A DNA stretch of 64,000 nt from Sphingobium yanoikuyae (GCF_034424525.1 NZ_CP139980.1:1-64000), one strand, 5' to 3'. Shown: positions 26,494 through 34,617, counted from the stretch's first letter. A program made the numbers and translations. Notes: generated by a model from the letters alone, not told the origin.

Positions 26494-27763
26494 GGTGCAG
26501 ACAGATGCTCTCGGCGGGCAGCATGCCTCGCCACTGGGAGACCAGTTTTCGGTAGGCTTCTCCGACTGGGCGGATGCGGCGGTCGAGGTCGAAGAGACCG
26601 AGCGGGTTCACGTTGCCGTTCTCTTCGCGAAGAGCGGTGTCCCAGTCGATCTGATCCGTCAGGCTGTACCATGTGAAGCCGATGATCGGCACGCCATCGC
26701 GCCGCAGCTGGACCATGTTCGCCCATTCCTTGGCGAGCCAGCCGGGCGCCCGCTCCGCATCGGCGAGGTTCGTCTCGGTGTGCATGACGGGAAGGTGGAA
26801 GCGATCAAAATACTGTTTGGTGATGACGTAATAGCCGAAGATCTCGCCTGAGGCCGTGATCGGACCGTCCTCTTGGGCCGGCACCATGTGCTCGTTCGTA
26901 AGATAGTAGTCGTTCCCCATGATGCAGTGGGGCTTGATCCGCTGCCCCCAGTGCATGAACCAGTCATATTCCTGCGGGGCGAGACCGCTGTCGGTCAGAT
27001 AGCGGTACATCCTGGCGCTGACGTCGTGACCGTAGCAGAGGTCCAGCGAGAGGAACCTCTTCTCATTGTAGAAGCTGGCCCGCTCCTCGGCGGCCGGGCA
27101 CTCTGCGTGGAAGTATTCGGTGGACTCGCTCTGGATGAAGAGCGTTCCAGTCTGCTGCCGCGTCCGCAGGATGGCTCCTTCGGCTAGGAGGTTTGCTTTG
27201 ACGAGGTTCCTGAGTGCGGTCACGAAAGCGGCGTCGGATGCCAATCGCTCGTTCCACCATCCGATCTGCGCCGAGAAGGTCGCGGCGATAAAGATTTCGT
27301 TCACCGGGGTATAGAGCCTGACCCAGGGGAAGCGGGCAGCAAAGGCTGCCGCATACTCGGCGAAGAGTTCAGGCCATTCCTTGTTCTGGAAGTCGCCAAT
27401 CCAGTCCGGCACACCGAAGTGACAGAGGTCGACGATCGGGGTGATGCCGAGCCGCCTCAACTCGGCGAACGTCTCGTCGGCGAACGACCAGTCATAGCGA
27501 CCCGGCCCTAGGTGGGTCAGGTGATATGGGGGACCATAGCGCAGATATTCGATGTCGAGCTCTCGGACGAGCCCGAAGTCCTCCCGCCACCGGTCGTAGT
27601 GGCCGCTCTTGGCCATCTGGTCGACACGGACTGTGGCGCCGTCGCGCCCCCGGATCGTCGGATAGCTGTTCTCGATGCCCGTAGCGAAGATGAAGGAGCG
27701 ATCAGCAGGGACCGCGTAGCGCTCCGGCCCCTCCCGAAAGTTCTTGGTGTCGAGCGTCAGCAT
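26486..27763 (-). CDS. Family 1 glycoside hydrolase-like protein
   Basis: 425 residues folding as a TIM barrel by motif order: YLRYGPPYHLTHLGPGRYDW, LGITPIVDLCHFGVPDW, acid/base Glu in YTPVNEIF, and late nucleophile Glu in MHTETNLAD. The C-terminal part IIGFTWYSLTDQIDWDTAL is typical GH1 (usually W.SLLDNFEW). It would cleave or transfer beta-glycosides. A sugar enzyme inside a copper operon is unexpected. It follows DUF411 by 117 bases and overlaps cysK. The substrate is not predictable. Confidence 0.8.
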   Translation of the reverse strand: MLTLDTKNFREGPERYAVPADRSFIFATGIENSYPTIRGRDGATVRVDQMAKSGHYDRWREDFGLVRELDIEYLRYGPPYHLTHLGPGRYDWSFADETFAELRRLGITPIVDLCHFGVPDWIGDFQNKEWPELFAEYAAAFAARFPWVRLYTPVNEIFIAATFSAQIGWWNERLASDAAFVTALRNLVKANLLAEGAILRTRQQTGTLFIQSESTEYFHAECPAAEERASFYNEKRFLSLDLCYGHDVSARMYRYLTDSGLAPQEYDWFMHWGQRIKPHCIMGNDYYLTNEHMVPAQEDGPITASGEIFGYYVITKQYFDRFHLPVMHTETNLADAERAPGWLAKEWANMVQLRRDGVPIIGFTWYSLTDQIDWDTALREENGNVNPLGLFDLDRRIRPVGEAYRKLVSQWRGMLPAESICLHHG

Positions 27764-27880
27764 CGTCTCTCCGTGACGGCATTCTTCTGAGTAGCGGGCC
27801 CCGCTTGCCCCGGGGTTGCTGAACGTCGTGGGTGACGGTCCGCAGAGCCCCGGAGCCGAGAGGCCGCGAGTAGGTCCGCC

Positions 27881-28327
27881 CTATTCAACCGAGTAGACGG
27901 CTGACCGGCCCGCCTTGTTGAAGGCGAAGACTTTGAATGGCTTGGTCTTCGGGCCCATCATCCCAGGGGAGCCGGTCGGCATGCCGGGCAGCGAGATGCC
28001 AGTGATCTTGGGCCGTTGCGCGAGAAGCTTGTTCAAGCTTTTCACGGGAACATGGCCCTCGACGACGTAGCCGCCTACCAAGGTGGTGTGGCAGCCTTCG
28101 AGGGCGGTGGGGATCCCGTGCTTCTTTTTGATGAGCGGCAGGTCGTGGGTGGCTTGGACCTTCACCTCATAGCCGTGGACGCGGAGATATTTGGCGTACG
28201 TCTCGCAGCAATCGCATTGCGGGTTCTTGTAGAGGACCGCCACGGGCTTCGCCCCGCCGGCTGCCACGGCTGGGGCGGTTAGCGCCAAGCCCAGCCCGAA
28301 CATGGCGGATTTGATGATCTTACGCAT
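27881..28327 (-). CDS. Exported DUF411 metal-binding protein (second copy)
   Basis: 148 residues with a signal peptide (SAMFGLGLALTAPAVAAG). Conserved motifs: LYKNPQCDCCETYAKYL, LEGCHTTLVGGYVVEGHVP and PGMPTGSPGMMGP. Compared with the copy at 984 the cysteine motif is CDCC instead of CGCC, and sequence identity is modest, so these are diverged homologues and not a recent duplication. It starts 22 bases after the multicopper oxidase, the classic copper-operon pairing. Confidence 0.88.
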   Translation of the reverse strand: MRKIIKSAMFGLGLALTAPAVAAGGAKPVAVLYKNPQCDCCETYAKYLRVHGYEVKVQATHDLPLIKKKHGIPTALEGCHTTLVGGYVVEGHVPVKSLNKLLAQRPKITGISLPGMPTGSPGMMGPKTKPFKVFAFNKAGRSAVYSVE

Positions 28328-28349
28328 ACGAGTATCTCCTGCAGTGTGT

Positions 28350-29786
28350 TCAGGCGACGCGCAGGTTCGCCATCATGCCGGCGGCCTGGTGTTCGAGGAC
28401 GTGGCAGTGGAACATCCAGTCGCCAGGGTTGTCGGCAACGAATGCGATTTCCGCCGTCTCGCGCGGCGGCATGAGCACGGTGTCTTGCCACTCGCGGTGA
28501 GCCGTAGGTTTTCCATTCCGCGAGATGACGCGGAAGCTGTGGCCGTGGAGGTGGATCGGGTGCCACCAGGCCGTGTCGTTGTTGAGGTTGAGAACGACGG
28601 TTTTCCCCCTGGCGAACGTGAGCATCGGCTCATGAGTATGGCTCGTCGCCGAGACGCCGTTGATGGCCCAGCTCATGCCTCCCATCATGCCCATGCCGCC
28701 GCCCATCATGCCGCCGCCCATCATTCCCATTCCGCCGCCCATGCCGCCGCTGAAGGTGATCTCGTGGCGCGTTGCCGCTCTCAGGTGCGGCTCGGCGATG
28801 CGATTGGGAGGCAATGCGATGGGCGTCGTGAGTAGGGCCTGCCGCAGCGGATTGGGGCCGTACTCCAAGGTCGTGAGCGTGTACTCGAGACCCTTGTAGA
28901 AGGTGTCTTCCACAGCGAACTTCAAGCTTGGGTCGCCGACCATGTCGATGATGAGATCGACCCGCATGGCTGGACCAACGAGAACCGATCCGCTCGGCTC
29001 ATGAGGGGTGACCGGTTGCCCGTCCAGAGCGACAATCTTGGGGCTGTGGCCCGCAAACTTCAGGCCGAAGATGCGGGCGTTTGCTGCGTTGATCAGCCGC
29101 AGCCTGACGCGCTCGCCCGTTCGGACCGCGAGAGGCTGCGGAGCGCGTCCGTTGATGGTGATCGTATTGCCAACGCGGCCGGCGTGCATGCTGTCATGCA
29201 TGTTGCCGAAGTCATCGCTGATCTGCCCATCCTCGAGAAGGCGCCAATCGCCGAGGAGCCAGGTGATATCCCGGTCCACCTTGATGGGCTCGGCTTCTTC
29301 TACGATGAGAGGGCCATAGAGGCCGCGTCCGACTTGCTGTGAGCTGTTATGGTGAGGGTGGTACCAGTAGGTGCCAGCATCGGGCGCAACAAAGTCGTAG
29401 AGGAAAGTCTCCCCCGGCTTGATCGGCTTCTGAGTAAGGTGGGGAACTCCGTCCATCGCGTTTGGCAGGCGAATGCCGTGCCAGTGTACGGTCGTTTCCT
29501 CCTGGAGCTCGTTTTTGACGCTGACCCTTAGCCGATCGCCCTGGCGAAGCCGGAGCTCTCGCCCGGGTACCTGACCGCCGTAGCCGAATACGGCGGTGCT
29601 CACGGTCGAGTCGGACAGCAAGCGAGCGCGACCCGCCTTGGCGGCCAGCTGGATATCGCCCGCCCGAGCGGCGACCCGGGAGCAGCCCGTGACGGCCGCT
29701 GCTGCGGTAGCGGTCGCGCCAAGCATGAAGCCTCGGCGGCTGACCTGCCATGTTCTTTCTACGTTGGAGAGGTGCTCAAAATGCAT
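28350..29786 (-). CDS. Tat-exported multicopper oxidase (CueO/CopA type)
   Basis: 478 residues. A twin-Arg motif SRRGFMLGA leads a hydrophobic segment with a possible lipobox (AVTGCS). All four copper-binding segments are present: TTVHWHGIRLP, YWYHPHHNSS, WWHPIHLHGHSF and FHCHVLEHQAAGM. A striking Met/Gly loop (GGMGGGMGMMGGGMMGG) lies before the third cupredoxin domain, as in CueO-like cuprous oxidases. It oxidises Cu(I) to less toxic Cu(II) in the periplasm. Operator 3 lies 114 bases upstream; DUF411, GH1, cysK and peroxiredoxin follow. Confidence 0.92.
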   Translation of the reverse strand: MHFEHLSNVERTWQVSRRGFMLGATATAAAAVTGCSRVAARAGDIQLAAKAGRARLLSDSTVSTAVFGYGGQVPGRELRLRQGDRLRVSVKNELQEETTVHWHGIRLPNAMDGVPHLTQKPIKPGETFLYDFVAPDAGTYWYHPHHNSSQQVGRGLYGPLIVEEAEPIKVDRDITWLLGDWRLLEDGQISDDFGNMHDSMHAGRVGNTITINGRAPQPLAVRTGERVRLRLINAANARIFGLKFAGHSPKIVALDGQPVTPHEPSGSVLVGPAMRVDLIIDMVGDPSLKFAVEDTFYKGLEYTLTTLEYGPNPLRQALLTTPIALPPNRIAEPHLRAATRHEITFSGGMGGGMGMMGGGMMGGGMGMMGGMSWAINGVSATSHTHEPMLTFARGKTVVLNLNNDTAWWHPIHLHGHSFRVISRNGKPTAHREWQDTVLMPPRETAEIAFVADNPGDWMFHCHVLEHQAAGMMANLRVA

Positions 29787-29899
29787 CGTCTGATATAAGC
29801 GACGACCGAAAACTACGCGTAGTCCAGCAGCGACCCTGGGGTCGTCGAAGCTGGTCCTGAGGTCGGTCGGCGAATCTCCTTTGTGAATGATTCGCTGAG

Positions 29900-29930
29900 C
29901 TTATCCGGCTTCCAATCGTGGGAAGGTCAA
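29900..29930 (-). promoter_or_regulatory. CueR-type operator/promoter 3
   Basis: Minus strand: TTGACC, 19-base spacer with the dyad CTTCCCACGATTGGAAG, -10-like GATAAG. Oriented to the multicopper oxidase operon. Confidence 0.8.
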
Positions 29931-30016
29931 GCTCAAAAGAGGCGCGTCTGAGGTTTCGGCGAAACCGCTGCTGCAGCGCCATGCCGGACTGTGGCCATAG
30001 CCGCCCGCGACACCTC

Positions 30017-30047
30017 TTGACCCTCCAACGGTGGCAAGCCGCATCAA
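30017..30047 (+). promoter_or_regulatory. CueR-type operator/promoter 4
   Basis: Plus strand: TTGACC, 19-base spacer with CTCCAACGGTGGCAAG, -10-like CATCAA. It is divergent from operator 3 and points to the small membrane gene at 30077. Confidence 0.72.
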
Positions 30048-30076
30048 GTCGTCCTCATCAAGAGAGAGGACACCCG

Positions 30077-30361
30077 ATGAAGTACAGACTTGACCAGTCA
30101 GGGCATCCGTTTCCTGTCCCGAGGGACGAGCAGGAGATCGGACACGGAGGTGATCTGACCCCACCGAAAGCGCGGCGAGGCCTCGGCGACGTCGCGATGT
30201 GGCTGGTAGTTGGAGCCGCCATTGTCATGGTCGTCGGACTGGTGCTCGGCTGGTTCGATCATCATGCGCTCGGCTGGTTCTCGATCGTGTTCCTGGCAGT
30301 GTGCTTCGGCGCTTTTGCTCTGATTGCGTTGCTCTCGTTCGGCGGGACGCGCAAAGGATAG
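30077..30361 (+). CDS. Small two-helix membrane protein
   Basis: 94 residues from an ATG 30 bases after operator 4. The N-terminus is charged with several His (YRLDQSGHPFPVPRDEQEIGH). Two helices follow: AMWLVVGAAIVMVVGLVLGW and GWFSIVFLAVCFGAFALIALL, separated by WFDHHALG. The C-terminus is Lys/Arg-rich, giving an N-in/C-in topology. I do not recognise a family. The operator ties it to the copper response. Confidence 0.6.
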   Translation: MKYRLDQSGHPFPVPRDEQEIGHGGDLTPPKARRGLGDVAMWLVVGAAIVMVVGLVLGWFDHHALGWFSIVFLAVCFGAFALIALLSFGGTRKG

Positions 30362-30425
30362 CTGCGGCGGGCGTCGCCCTGAGCTCCCGGGCTTTTGGCG
30401 ACGCCTCGTTCGCACCGGCGTTAAG

Positions 30426-31352
30426 CTATGTGGTTTGCGAGACGTCGATCTCCTCAGCGCCTTCCTCGACCGAGGCTCGCTGGCTCTCCACCTGCAAGGT
30501 GGAGAAGTAGATGTCATGATCTCGCTTCAGCAGCTCCCCGGCTTGGCTCAGAACTCGCTCTCCATCGGAGCTGAAGTCTCGCACAATGATGTGGCCCGAC
30601 AGCACGTTCTTGCCTGAGGCGAGGCTCCAAGCATGGACGTGGTGGACGTCGCTGACCCCGTCGATGGCTCGCAGCGCTTGGATGCCCGCCTGGAGGTCGA
30701 AATCCTCGGGGGTGCTTTGAAGCAGTATCCGGAGCGAGGCGCTCATGATCCGCCACGAAGCCCAGAAAAGAACGAAGCCGAATAGGATTCCGAGCAGTGG
30801 GTCGATCTCCAGAAACCCGGTGAAGCGGATCACCAGTGCCGAGACCACCACGATGAGGCTGCCGACGAACGTCTGAAGGATGTGCCAGAAGGCACCCTTC
30901 ATGTTGAGGTTGCCCTTCTGGCGCCGATATAGAAGCCAGAACGAGATCACCTCCGTCACGATCCCGCCGCTGGCAGCCAGGAGCATGGGGGTCGTCTCGA
31001 GCTCGATCGGATCCTGAAGGCGCGTTGCGCCCATCCAGATGACGTAGCCCGCCATGACGAACAGGAAGATTCCGTTGAACAGGGCTCCGAGGATTTCGGC
31101 GCGGCCCCATCCGAAGGTGTGCGTCGGTGTTGCGCCTCGCTCACCGAGCCGCTGCGCAACGAGCGCGATCAGGACGCCTCCGACAGCCGAGAACGTGTGA
31201 AAAGCATCTGAGGTGACTGCGACAGAGCCGGTCCAGATGCCAATGCCGAGCTCGACGACGAAGTAGATGCCGGTGAGGACACCGGAGATCACCAGGGCTT
31301 TGCGGTCACCGTTTACGGCCATGTGCCCTGCGTGGCTTGAATGATCAGCCAT
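30426..31352 (-). CDS. Cation diffusion facilitator transporter with altered metal-site motifs
   Basis: 308 residues, six helices, His-rich N-terminus (HSSHAGHM). The conserved CDF segments are recognisable: GSVAVTSDAFHTFSAVGG in helix 2, FGWGRAEILGALFNG, and GAFWHILQTFVGSLIVV in helix 5. Canonical CDFs carry H-x3-D or D-x3-D in helices 2 and 5. Here the fourth positions are Ala (HTFSA) and Thr (HILQT), so the usual tetrahedral site would lose two Asp ligands. It is 49 bases downstream of the SCO gene and probably cotranscribed. Metal specificity is therefore uncertain. Confidence 0.88.
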   Translation of the reverse strand: MADHSSHAGHMAVNGDRKALVISGVLTGIYFVVELGIGIWTGSVAVTSDAFHTFSAVGGVLIALVAQRLGERGATPTHTFGWGRAEILGALFNGIFLFVMAGYVIWMGATRLQDPIELETTPMLLAASGGIVTEVISFWLLYRRQKGNLNMKGAFWHILQTFVGSLIVVVSALVIRFTGFLEIDPLLGILFGFVLFWASWRIMSASLRILLQSTPEDFDLQAGIQALRAIDGVSDVHHVHAWSLASGKNVLSGHIIVRDFSSDGERVLSQAGELLKRDHDIYFSTLQVESQRASVEEGAEEIDVSQTT

Positions 31353-31401
31353 TAGAGTCTCCTCGGATCACCTGTGGTGGAAAGCCGGCCGCCGCTGACG
31401 C

Positions 31402-32229
31402 TCATGCCCACCAGGAGGAAAACCAAAGCTTCAGTCTCTCCCAAAGGGTGAGCGCCTCTGTGCCGTGGGGGTGCGGGGTATGCGCTTTGTTGACGAGCGC
31501 GTTCGCAAAGATCGTGACGTTGACGGGAGAGAACCGCAGGCTGTGGAAGCGCGCGCGCAGCCTGCCTTCCTGGTCGATCAGGTGTGTCACGGCGCCATGC
31601 ATCTGCATGCCGTCGGGCATGGTGGTGAACTTGAGGCCGTAGGCGGCGGCTAACTGCCGCGTTGTGCCGATCGGCTGCGAGGGCAGCGTGGTGAGAAAGG
31701 TCCAGTTTGCAGGATCCAGTCCGTGCTGACCGCCGAACTCCTTCATCACCTTAGGGGTGTCGTTTCTTGGGTCTGTGCTGATCGTGAGGAAGGCGACCTG
31801 GTCCTTCATCGGGGAGATGTTCGTCTGCTTCTGGATCTGTGCGATCTTCTCCGAATGGAGGGGGCAGACGTCTGGGCACTTCGTGTAGATGAAGTTGAGG
31901 ATGACGACCTTGCCTCGGTAATCGCGGAGGCGGTGCACCCTTCCCGCAGCGTCTCGCAGGGTGAACTCGGGAGCCGGCTGGTTAACCGACTGGAAGTAGC
32001 GTTCTCGCTTGAAGAGCTGCTGCTCAACCTCCTGAAGCGAGTGCGATGCGGCGGGCGTCGCGGTGGTCAGCACGCCGATGGCCGCGATCTGCAAGGCTCC
32101 GGTAAGGCCAAGGCGTGCGTTTCGTGACGCTGCCGAGTGCCCTGCTGGCGACCCGGGCGGCATTGATGAGAGTTCGGTGTGCACCCGAAACGGGGCTGGG
32201 GAGAACGTACGTAATTTCAGCGGCATCAT
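31402..32229 (-). CDS. SCO1/SenC family copper protein
   Basis: 275 residues from the ATG pair at 32229/32226, placed ~38 bases after the operator -10; a shorter start at 32160 is possible. One N-terminal hydrophobic anchor (LGLTGALQIAAIGVLTTATPA), then a thioredoxin fold with the copper motif TKCPDVCPLHS and the distal ligand His in GAVTHLIDQEG. SCO proteins deliver copper to cytochrome oxidase CuA or handle periplasmic thiols. The C-terminus has an extra ~40-residue tail with HTPHPHGTEA that could also bind metal. Regulated by operator 5. Confidence 0.88.
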   Translation of the reverse strand: MMPLKLRTFSPAPFRVHTELSSMPPGSPAGHSAASRNARLGLTGALQIAAIGVLTTATPAASHSLQEVEQQLFKRERYFQSVNQPAPEFTLRDAAGRVHRLRDYRGKVVILNFIYTKCPDVCPLHSEKIAQIQKQTNISPMKDQVAFLTISTDPRNDTPKVMKEFGGQHGLDPANWTFLTTLPSQPIGTTRQLAAAYGLKFTTMPDGMQMHGAVTHLIDQEGRLRARFHSLRFSPVNVTIFANALVNKAHTPHPHGTEALTLWERLKLWFSSWWA

Positions 32230-32266
32230 CGAAATTCTCGTCCGCAGGTTTCGTAGGGAGGTCGGG

Positions 32267-32297
32267 CCCGTACCGCTTGCCACGGTGGGAAGGTCAA
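32267..32297 (-). promoter_or_regulatory. CueR-type operator/promoter 5
   Basis: Minus strand: TTGACC, 19-base spacer with CTTCCCACCGTGGCAAG, -10-like TACGGG. It drives the SCO-CDF pair. Confidence 0.75.
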
Positions 32298-32429
32298 GCG
32301 GCCGAACAGAACTTCGTCCGAAGCGTCGAGAGATAGCCCCCGTCCAATGCCTGTCCGGATCCGCCGAGCCCCTTTGGCGCCGCTATTCGGATGAGGTGAA
32401 CGGCAGCGCAAAAGACCGCGAAACGGTGC

Positions 32430-32460
32430 TTGACCTTGCCACCGTGGCAAACGGTAGCGT
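32430..32460 (+). promoter_or_regulatory. CueR-type operator/promoter 6
   Basis: Plus strand: TTGACC, 19-base spacer with CTTGCCACCGTGGCAA, -10-like TAGCGT. It is divergent from operator 5, 133 bases away. Confidence 0.75.
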
Positions 32461-32466
32461 GCTCGC

Positions 32467-32541
32467 ATGAAGACCGAAAAACGATGGTTCGGACGAGCGA
32501 AGAAGGGTGGTGGCGCTCGCCTCCGGTGGAGAATCCAATGA
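32467..32541 (+). CDS. Possible 24-residue basic leader peptide
   Basis: The ATG is ~7 bases after the -10 of operator 6, so an mRNA could begin at or near this codon. It encodes MKTEKRWFGRAKKGGGARLR plus four residues and ends in TGA overlapping the ATG of the next gene (ATGA at 32538). This arrangement would allow translational coupling. It is short and unverified; it may be non-coding leader. Confidence 0.3.
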   Translation: MKTEKRWFGRAKKGGGARLRWRIQ

Positions 32542-32807
32542 CGAAGAGCTTCGGTTTTTTGCTGGGTGGTCCGGTGGAAGCCGGCGAAGCAGACAAGCGT
32601 CTGTCGTATTCCGAGGATGGGGCAGCCCCGCCCCTCAACAGACCGCTGGGCGCTCAGCTGGATGACATCGAATACTTTCAGGCACGGGCCGAGCAAGAGC
32701 TCGCGTGGGCTCAGCGCGCCAACCACGCTGCAGTGGTGGCGGCGCATTACGAGCTTGCTGAGCGGTACCTGGAGCGGGTGAGCCGCTGCGACGAGGAGAA
32801 TCCGTAA
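32538..32807 (+). CDS. Small hypothetical protein under operator 6
   Basis: 89 residues from the ATG at 32538; an in-frame ATG at 32484 would add 18 residues. No signal peptide or membrane helix. The C-terminal half is a long amphipathic helix (DDIEYFQARAEQELAWAQRA; VVAAHYELAERYLERV). The helical HYELAERYL pattern faintly recalls the small protein at 45041 (VAEHLLIALE). No family recognised. Copper control is implied only by the operator. Confidence 0.5.
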   Translation: MTKSFGFLLGGPVEAGEADKRLSYSEDGAAPPLNRPLGAQLDDIEYFQARAEQELAWAQRANHAAVVAAHYELAERYLERVSRCDEENP

Positions 32808-32973
32808 AGGCACGGGCCACAGACCTGCGATCCTGAGCTGCCTCCCGCCTGTTTCACGGGAGCAGGGCCGTCCCATGACCTCTCTGGGATGGCCAAGTCC
32901 CCGCCGCCGCCCCAAGCGGCGGGGACTTTCGGCCCTTAGGGTAATCAGCAGACATCGCCAATCCGGAGAAGGT

Positions 32974-33483
32974 ATGTTGCACATCAAGACGGAGGTGGAC
33001 ATCGCGGCTTCCCCAAACAGGGTGTGGCACGCTCTTGTCGACTTCACGCGTTATCCTGAGTGGAACCCGTTCATCGCCGTGCGGGGGACACCAGGCGCGG
33101 GGCTCGACATCGATTGGTCGTTCGGGAGCTACGGGCGCAAGCGGCTTTGGACTCCGGCTTTGATAACTGCGCACGAGGAGCCCCGCCGGCTGGCATGGGA
33201 ATTCGGGGTTGGAAGACTCTTCGACTTGGAAGAGGCTTATACAGTTGAGGCGGTGCACGGCGGGACGTTGCTGCGACATTCGTTCACGTGCGGAGGCGTT
33301 ATCGCAGCCTTGGGAAAGCCGCTCCTAGGGAGGAGGCTCAAAGCGGTGCTTTCCGCAGCCGACAGCGGGCTGCAGCGTCATTTGTCCGTTCCCGCGCGAG
33401 TTGGGGCTGCTTCGAAATCTCTGTCCCGCAGGTCATCCACACGGGCTCCATCAACGAATAGGACACGGCGCAGGCGCCGGTGA
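32974..33483 (+). CDS. SRPBCC-fold protein
   Basis: 169 residues from MLHIKTEVDIAASPNRVW, behind GGAGAAGG; an upstream frame to 32875 has no support. The START/SRPBCC signature is clear: DFTRYPEWNPFIAVRGT, PRRLAWEFGVG, GGTLLRHSFTCGGV and a terminal helix region. SRPBCC proteins have a deep hydrophobic ligand pocket and no fixed enzyme role. The last ~30 residues are Arg/Ser-rich and may be an extension. It follows the operator-6 gene by 166 bases. Confidence 0.75.
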   Translation: MLHIKTEVDIAASPNRVWHALVDFTRYPEWNPFIAVRGTPGAGLDIDWSFGSYGRKRLWTPALITAHEEPRRLAWEFGVGRLFDLEEAYTVEAVHGGTLLRHSFTCGGVIAALGKPLLGRRLKAVLSAADSGLQRHLSVPARVGAASKSLSRRSSTRAPSTNRTRRRRR

Positions 33484-33552
33484 CTGGCGGTAGTGGTGGG
33501 CGCTGGCTTCCGACGGCAAGCGAGATTTGTGGTCGCTGCAACGAAATAGCGC

Positions 33553-33583
33553 TTGACCTTCCAACGGTGGGAAGGATCATATA
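33553..33583 (+). promoter_or_regulatory. CueR-type operator/promoter 7
   Basis: Plus strand: TTGACC, 19-base spacer with CTTCCAACGGTGGGAAG, then -10-like CATATA (or TATAAG one step on). It is 169 bases upstream of the exported protein at 33752 and leads the cus operon. Confidence 0.8.
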
Positions 33584-33751
33584 AGGGGAGAAATCGCGAA
33601 AGTGGAAACCTCTTTCGTGGATCTGAGTCTACAAAGGGGGAATGCTTTAGGCAGCAGATGAACTTGTCCTCGCCATGGGTGCTCGCCGACCTCGGCGGTC
33701 ACACGGGGCGCGGCCTTCCTTGATGCCCAGCATATGTGTATTAGGATCGTG

Positions 33752-34060
33752 ATGAAGCTCATCGTGGCCATTCTTATAGCGCTGTCGCTCATCGGCAGCC
33801 CCGGTGCGGCGAGAGCCGCGCCGTCGGTAAGCTGTACAATGGCCGGCGCGGCCGCCGGAATGGCCCCTGACCACGAGAAGATGGGCTGCTGCACGCCTGA
33901 GTGTGCAACTCCTGCACCAGCAGCCGTCATGCCGGCAGCAGATCTCGATGAGGACGCGGTAGAACCCGTTGCGCTTCTCAACGCGCAGCCGGAGCCTGGC
34001 AGCTTGCCGTCGATCATCCTGTCCACGGACGATCCTCCTCCACGAGCTTTCTTCGCCTGA
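33752..34060 (+). CDS. Small exported Cys/Met/His protein at the head of the cus operon
   Basis: 102 residues from MKLIVAILIALSLIGSPGAA, a signal peptide ending ARAA. The mature part contains a compact ligand cluster (PDHEKMGCCTPECATP) with CC-x3-C, followed by a Pro/Ala/Glu-rich tail. The in-frame ATG at 33734 adds six residues and lacks a site; TAGGA precedes 33752. The cysteine cluster suggests periplasmic metal binding. Similar short proteins often head cus-like operons in alphaproteobacteria, from memory. Confidence 0.6.
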   Translation: MKLIVAILIALSLIGSPGAARAAPSVSCTMAGAAAGMAPDHEKMGCCTPECATPAPAAVMPAADLDEDAVEPVALLNAQPEPGSLPSIILSTDDPPPRAFFA

Positions 34061-34205
34061 TCAGTGTCTGCGCGGCGATGCTGCGCGGTGACCAGCGCCT
34101 CTTTCGCTGTGTCGAAGACCAACGCGTAGAGCGCGTCTCCTGCGGCCGAGCATTATGCTCGGACCTGCCGACGCGAACTGCGTAGGACGCGAAGAAAGTA
34201 CGAAC

Positions 34206-34559
34206 ATGAACATGATTATGAAGGCGGGCGTGCTCGCCACGCTTGTTACGCTTGCTGCCTGCGGCGCCGAGGACGCGAGCAGGAGCGGCACCAGCGAAAA
34301 TGCTGCGACCGCTGGAGCAGCTCCGGCGGCGAGCGCCAGCGAGTCGCACTCCGGCACCGGCACTGTGAAAAGCATCTCCGGAAGCGACGTGACGATCGCC
34401 CATGAGGAGATCAAGTCGATCGGCTGGCCGGCTATGGAGATGACCTTCACGGCCGCCGATCCGGCGCTGGCGAATGGCATCAAGCCCGGTGACCGTGTGT
34501 CATTCGCTTTCACCAAGGGTGATGGCGCGACGACGCTGACGTCGATCTCAAAGCAGTGA
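34206..34559 (+). CDS. cusF: CusF-type copper-binding lipoprotein
   Basis: 117 residues from the ATG at 34206 (another in-frame ATG is at 34155). A lipobox LAAC gives an outer- or inner-membrane-anchored protein. After an Ala/Ser-rich linker the OB-fold domain carries the ligand set H...W..M.M in IAHEEIKSIGWPAMEMTF. It would bring Cu(I)/Ag(I) to the CusBA pump encoded just downstream. The WPAMEM variant replaces the usual WPAMTM Thr by Glu. Confidence 0.88.
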   Translation: MNMIMKAGVLATLVTLAACGAEDASRSGTSENAATAGAAPAASASESHSGTGTVKSISGSDVTIAHEEIKSIGWPAMEMTFTAADPALANGIKPGDRVSFAFTKGDGATTLTSISKQ

Positions 34560-34566
34560 CGGATGA

Positions 34567-34594
34567 GGTGCGGTCGCGTCCGTGCGACCGCACC
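34567..34594. terminator. Perfect 11-bp hairpin between cusF and tolC genes
   Basis: GGTGCGGTCGC at 34567-34577 pairs exactly with GCGACCGCACC at 34584-34594 over a 6-base loop. No T-run. It lies 7 bases after the cusF stop and 24 bases before the next start, so it may stabilise cusF mRNA or attenuate downstream expression. Confidence 0.45.
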
Positions 34595-34617
34595 CGCCTG
34601 ATCCTAGGAATTCACAT

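Noticed and set aside
33602..33752. Chain of tiny overlapping frames between operator 7 and the gene at 33752
   Set aside because: The stop-start overlaps look suggestive, but the frames are very short and lack ribosome sites; chance is more likely.
33577..34122. Minus-strand frame opposite the cus operon leader gene
   Set aside because: It overlaps operator 7 and the signal-peptide gene on the other strand; no motif.
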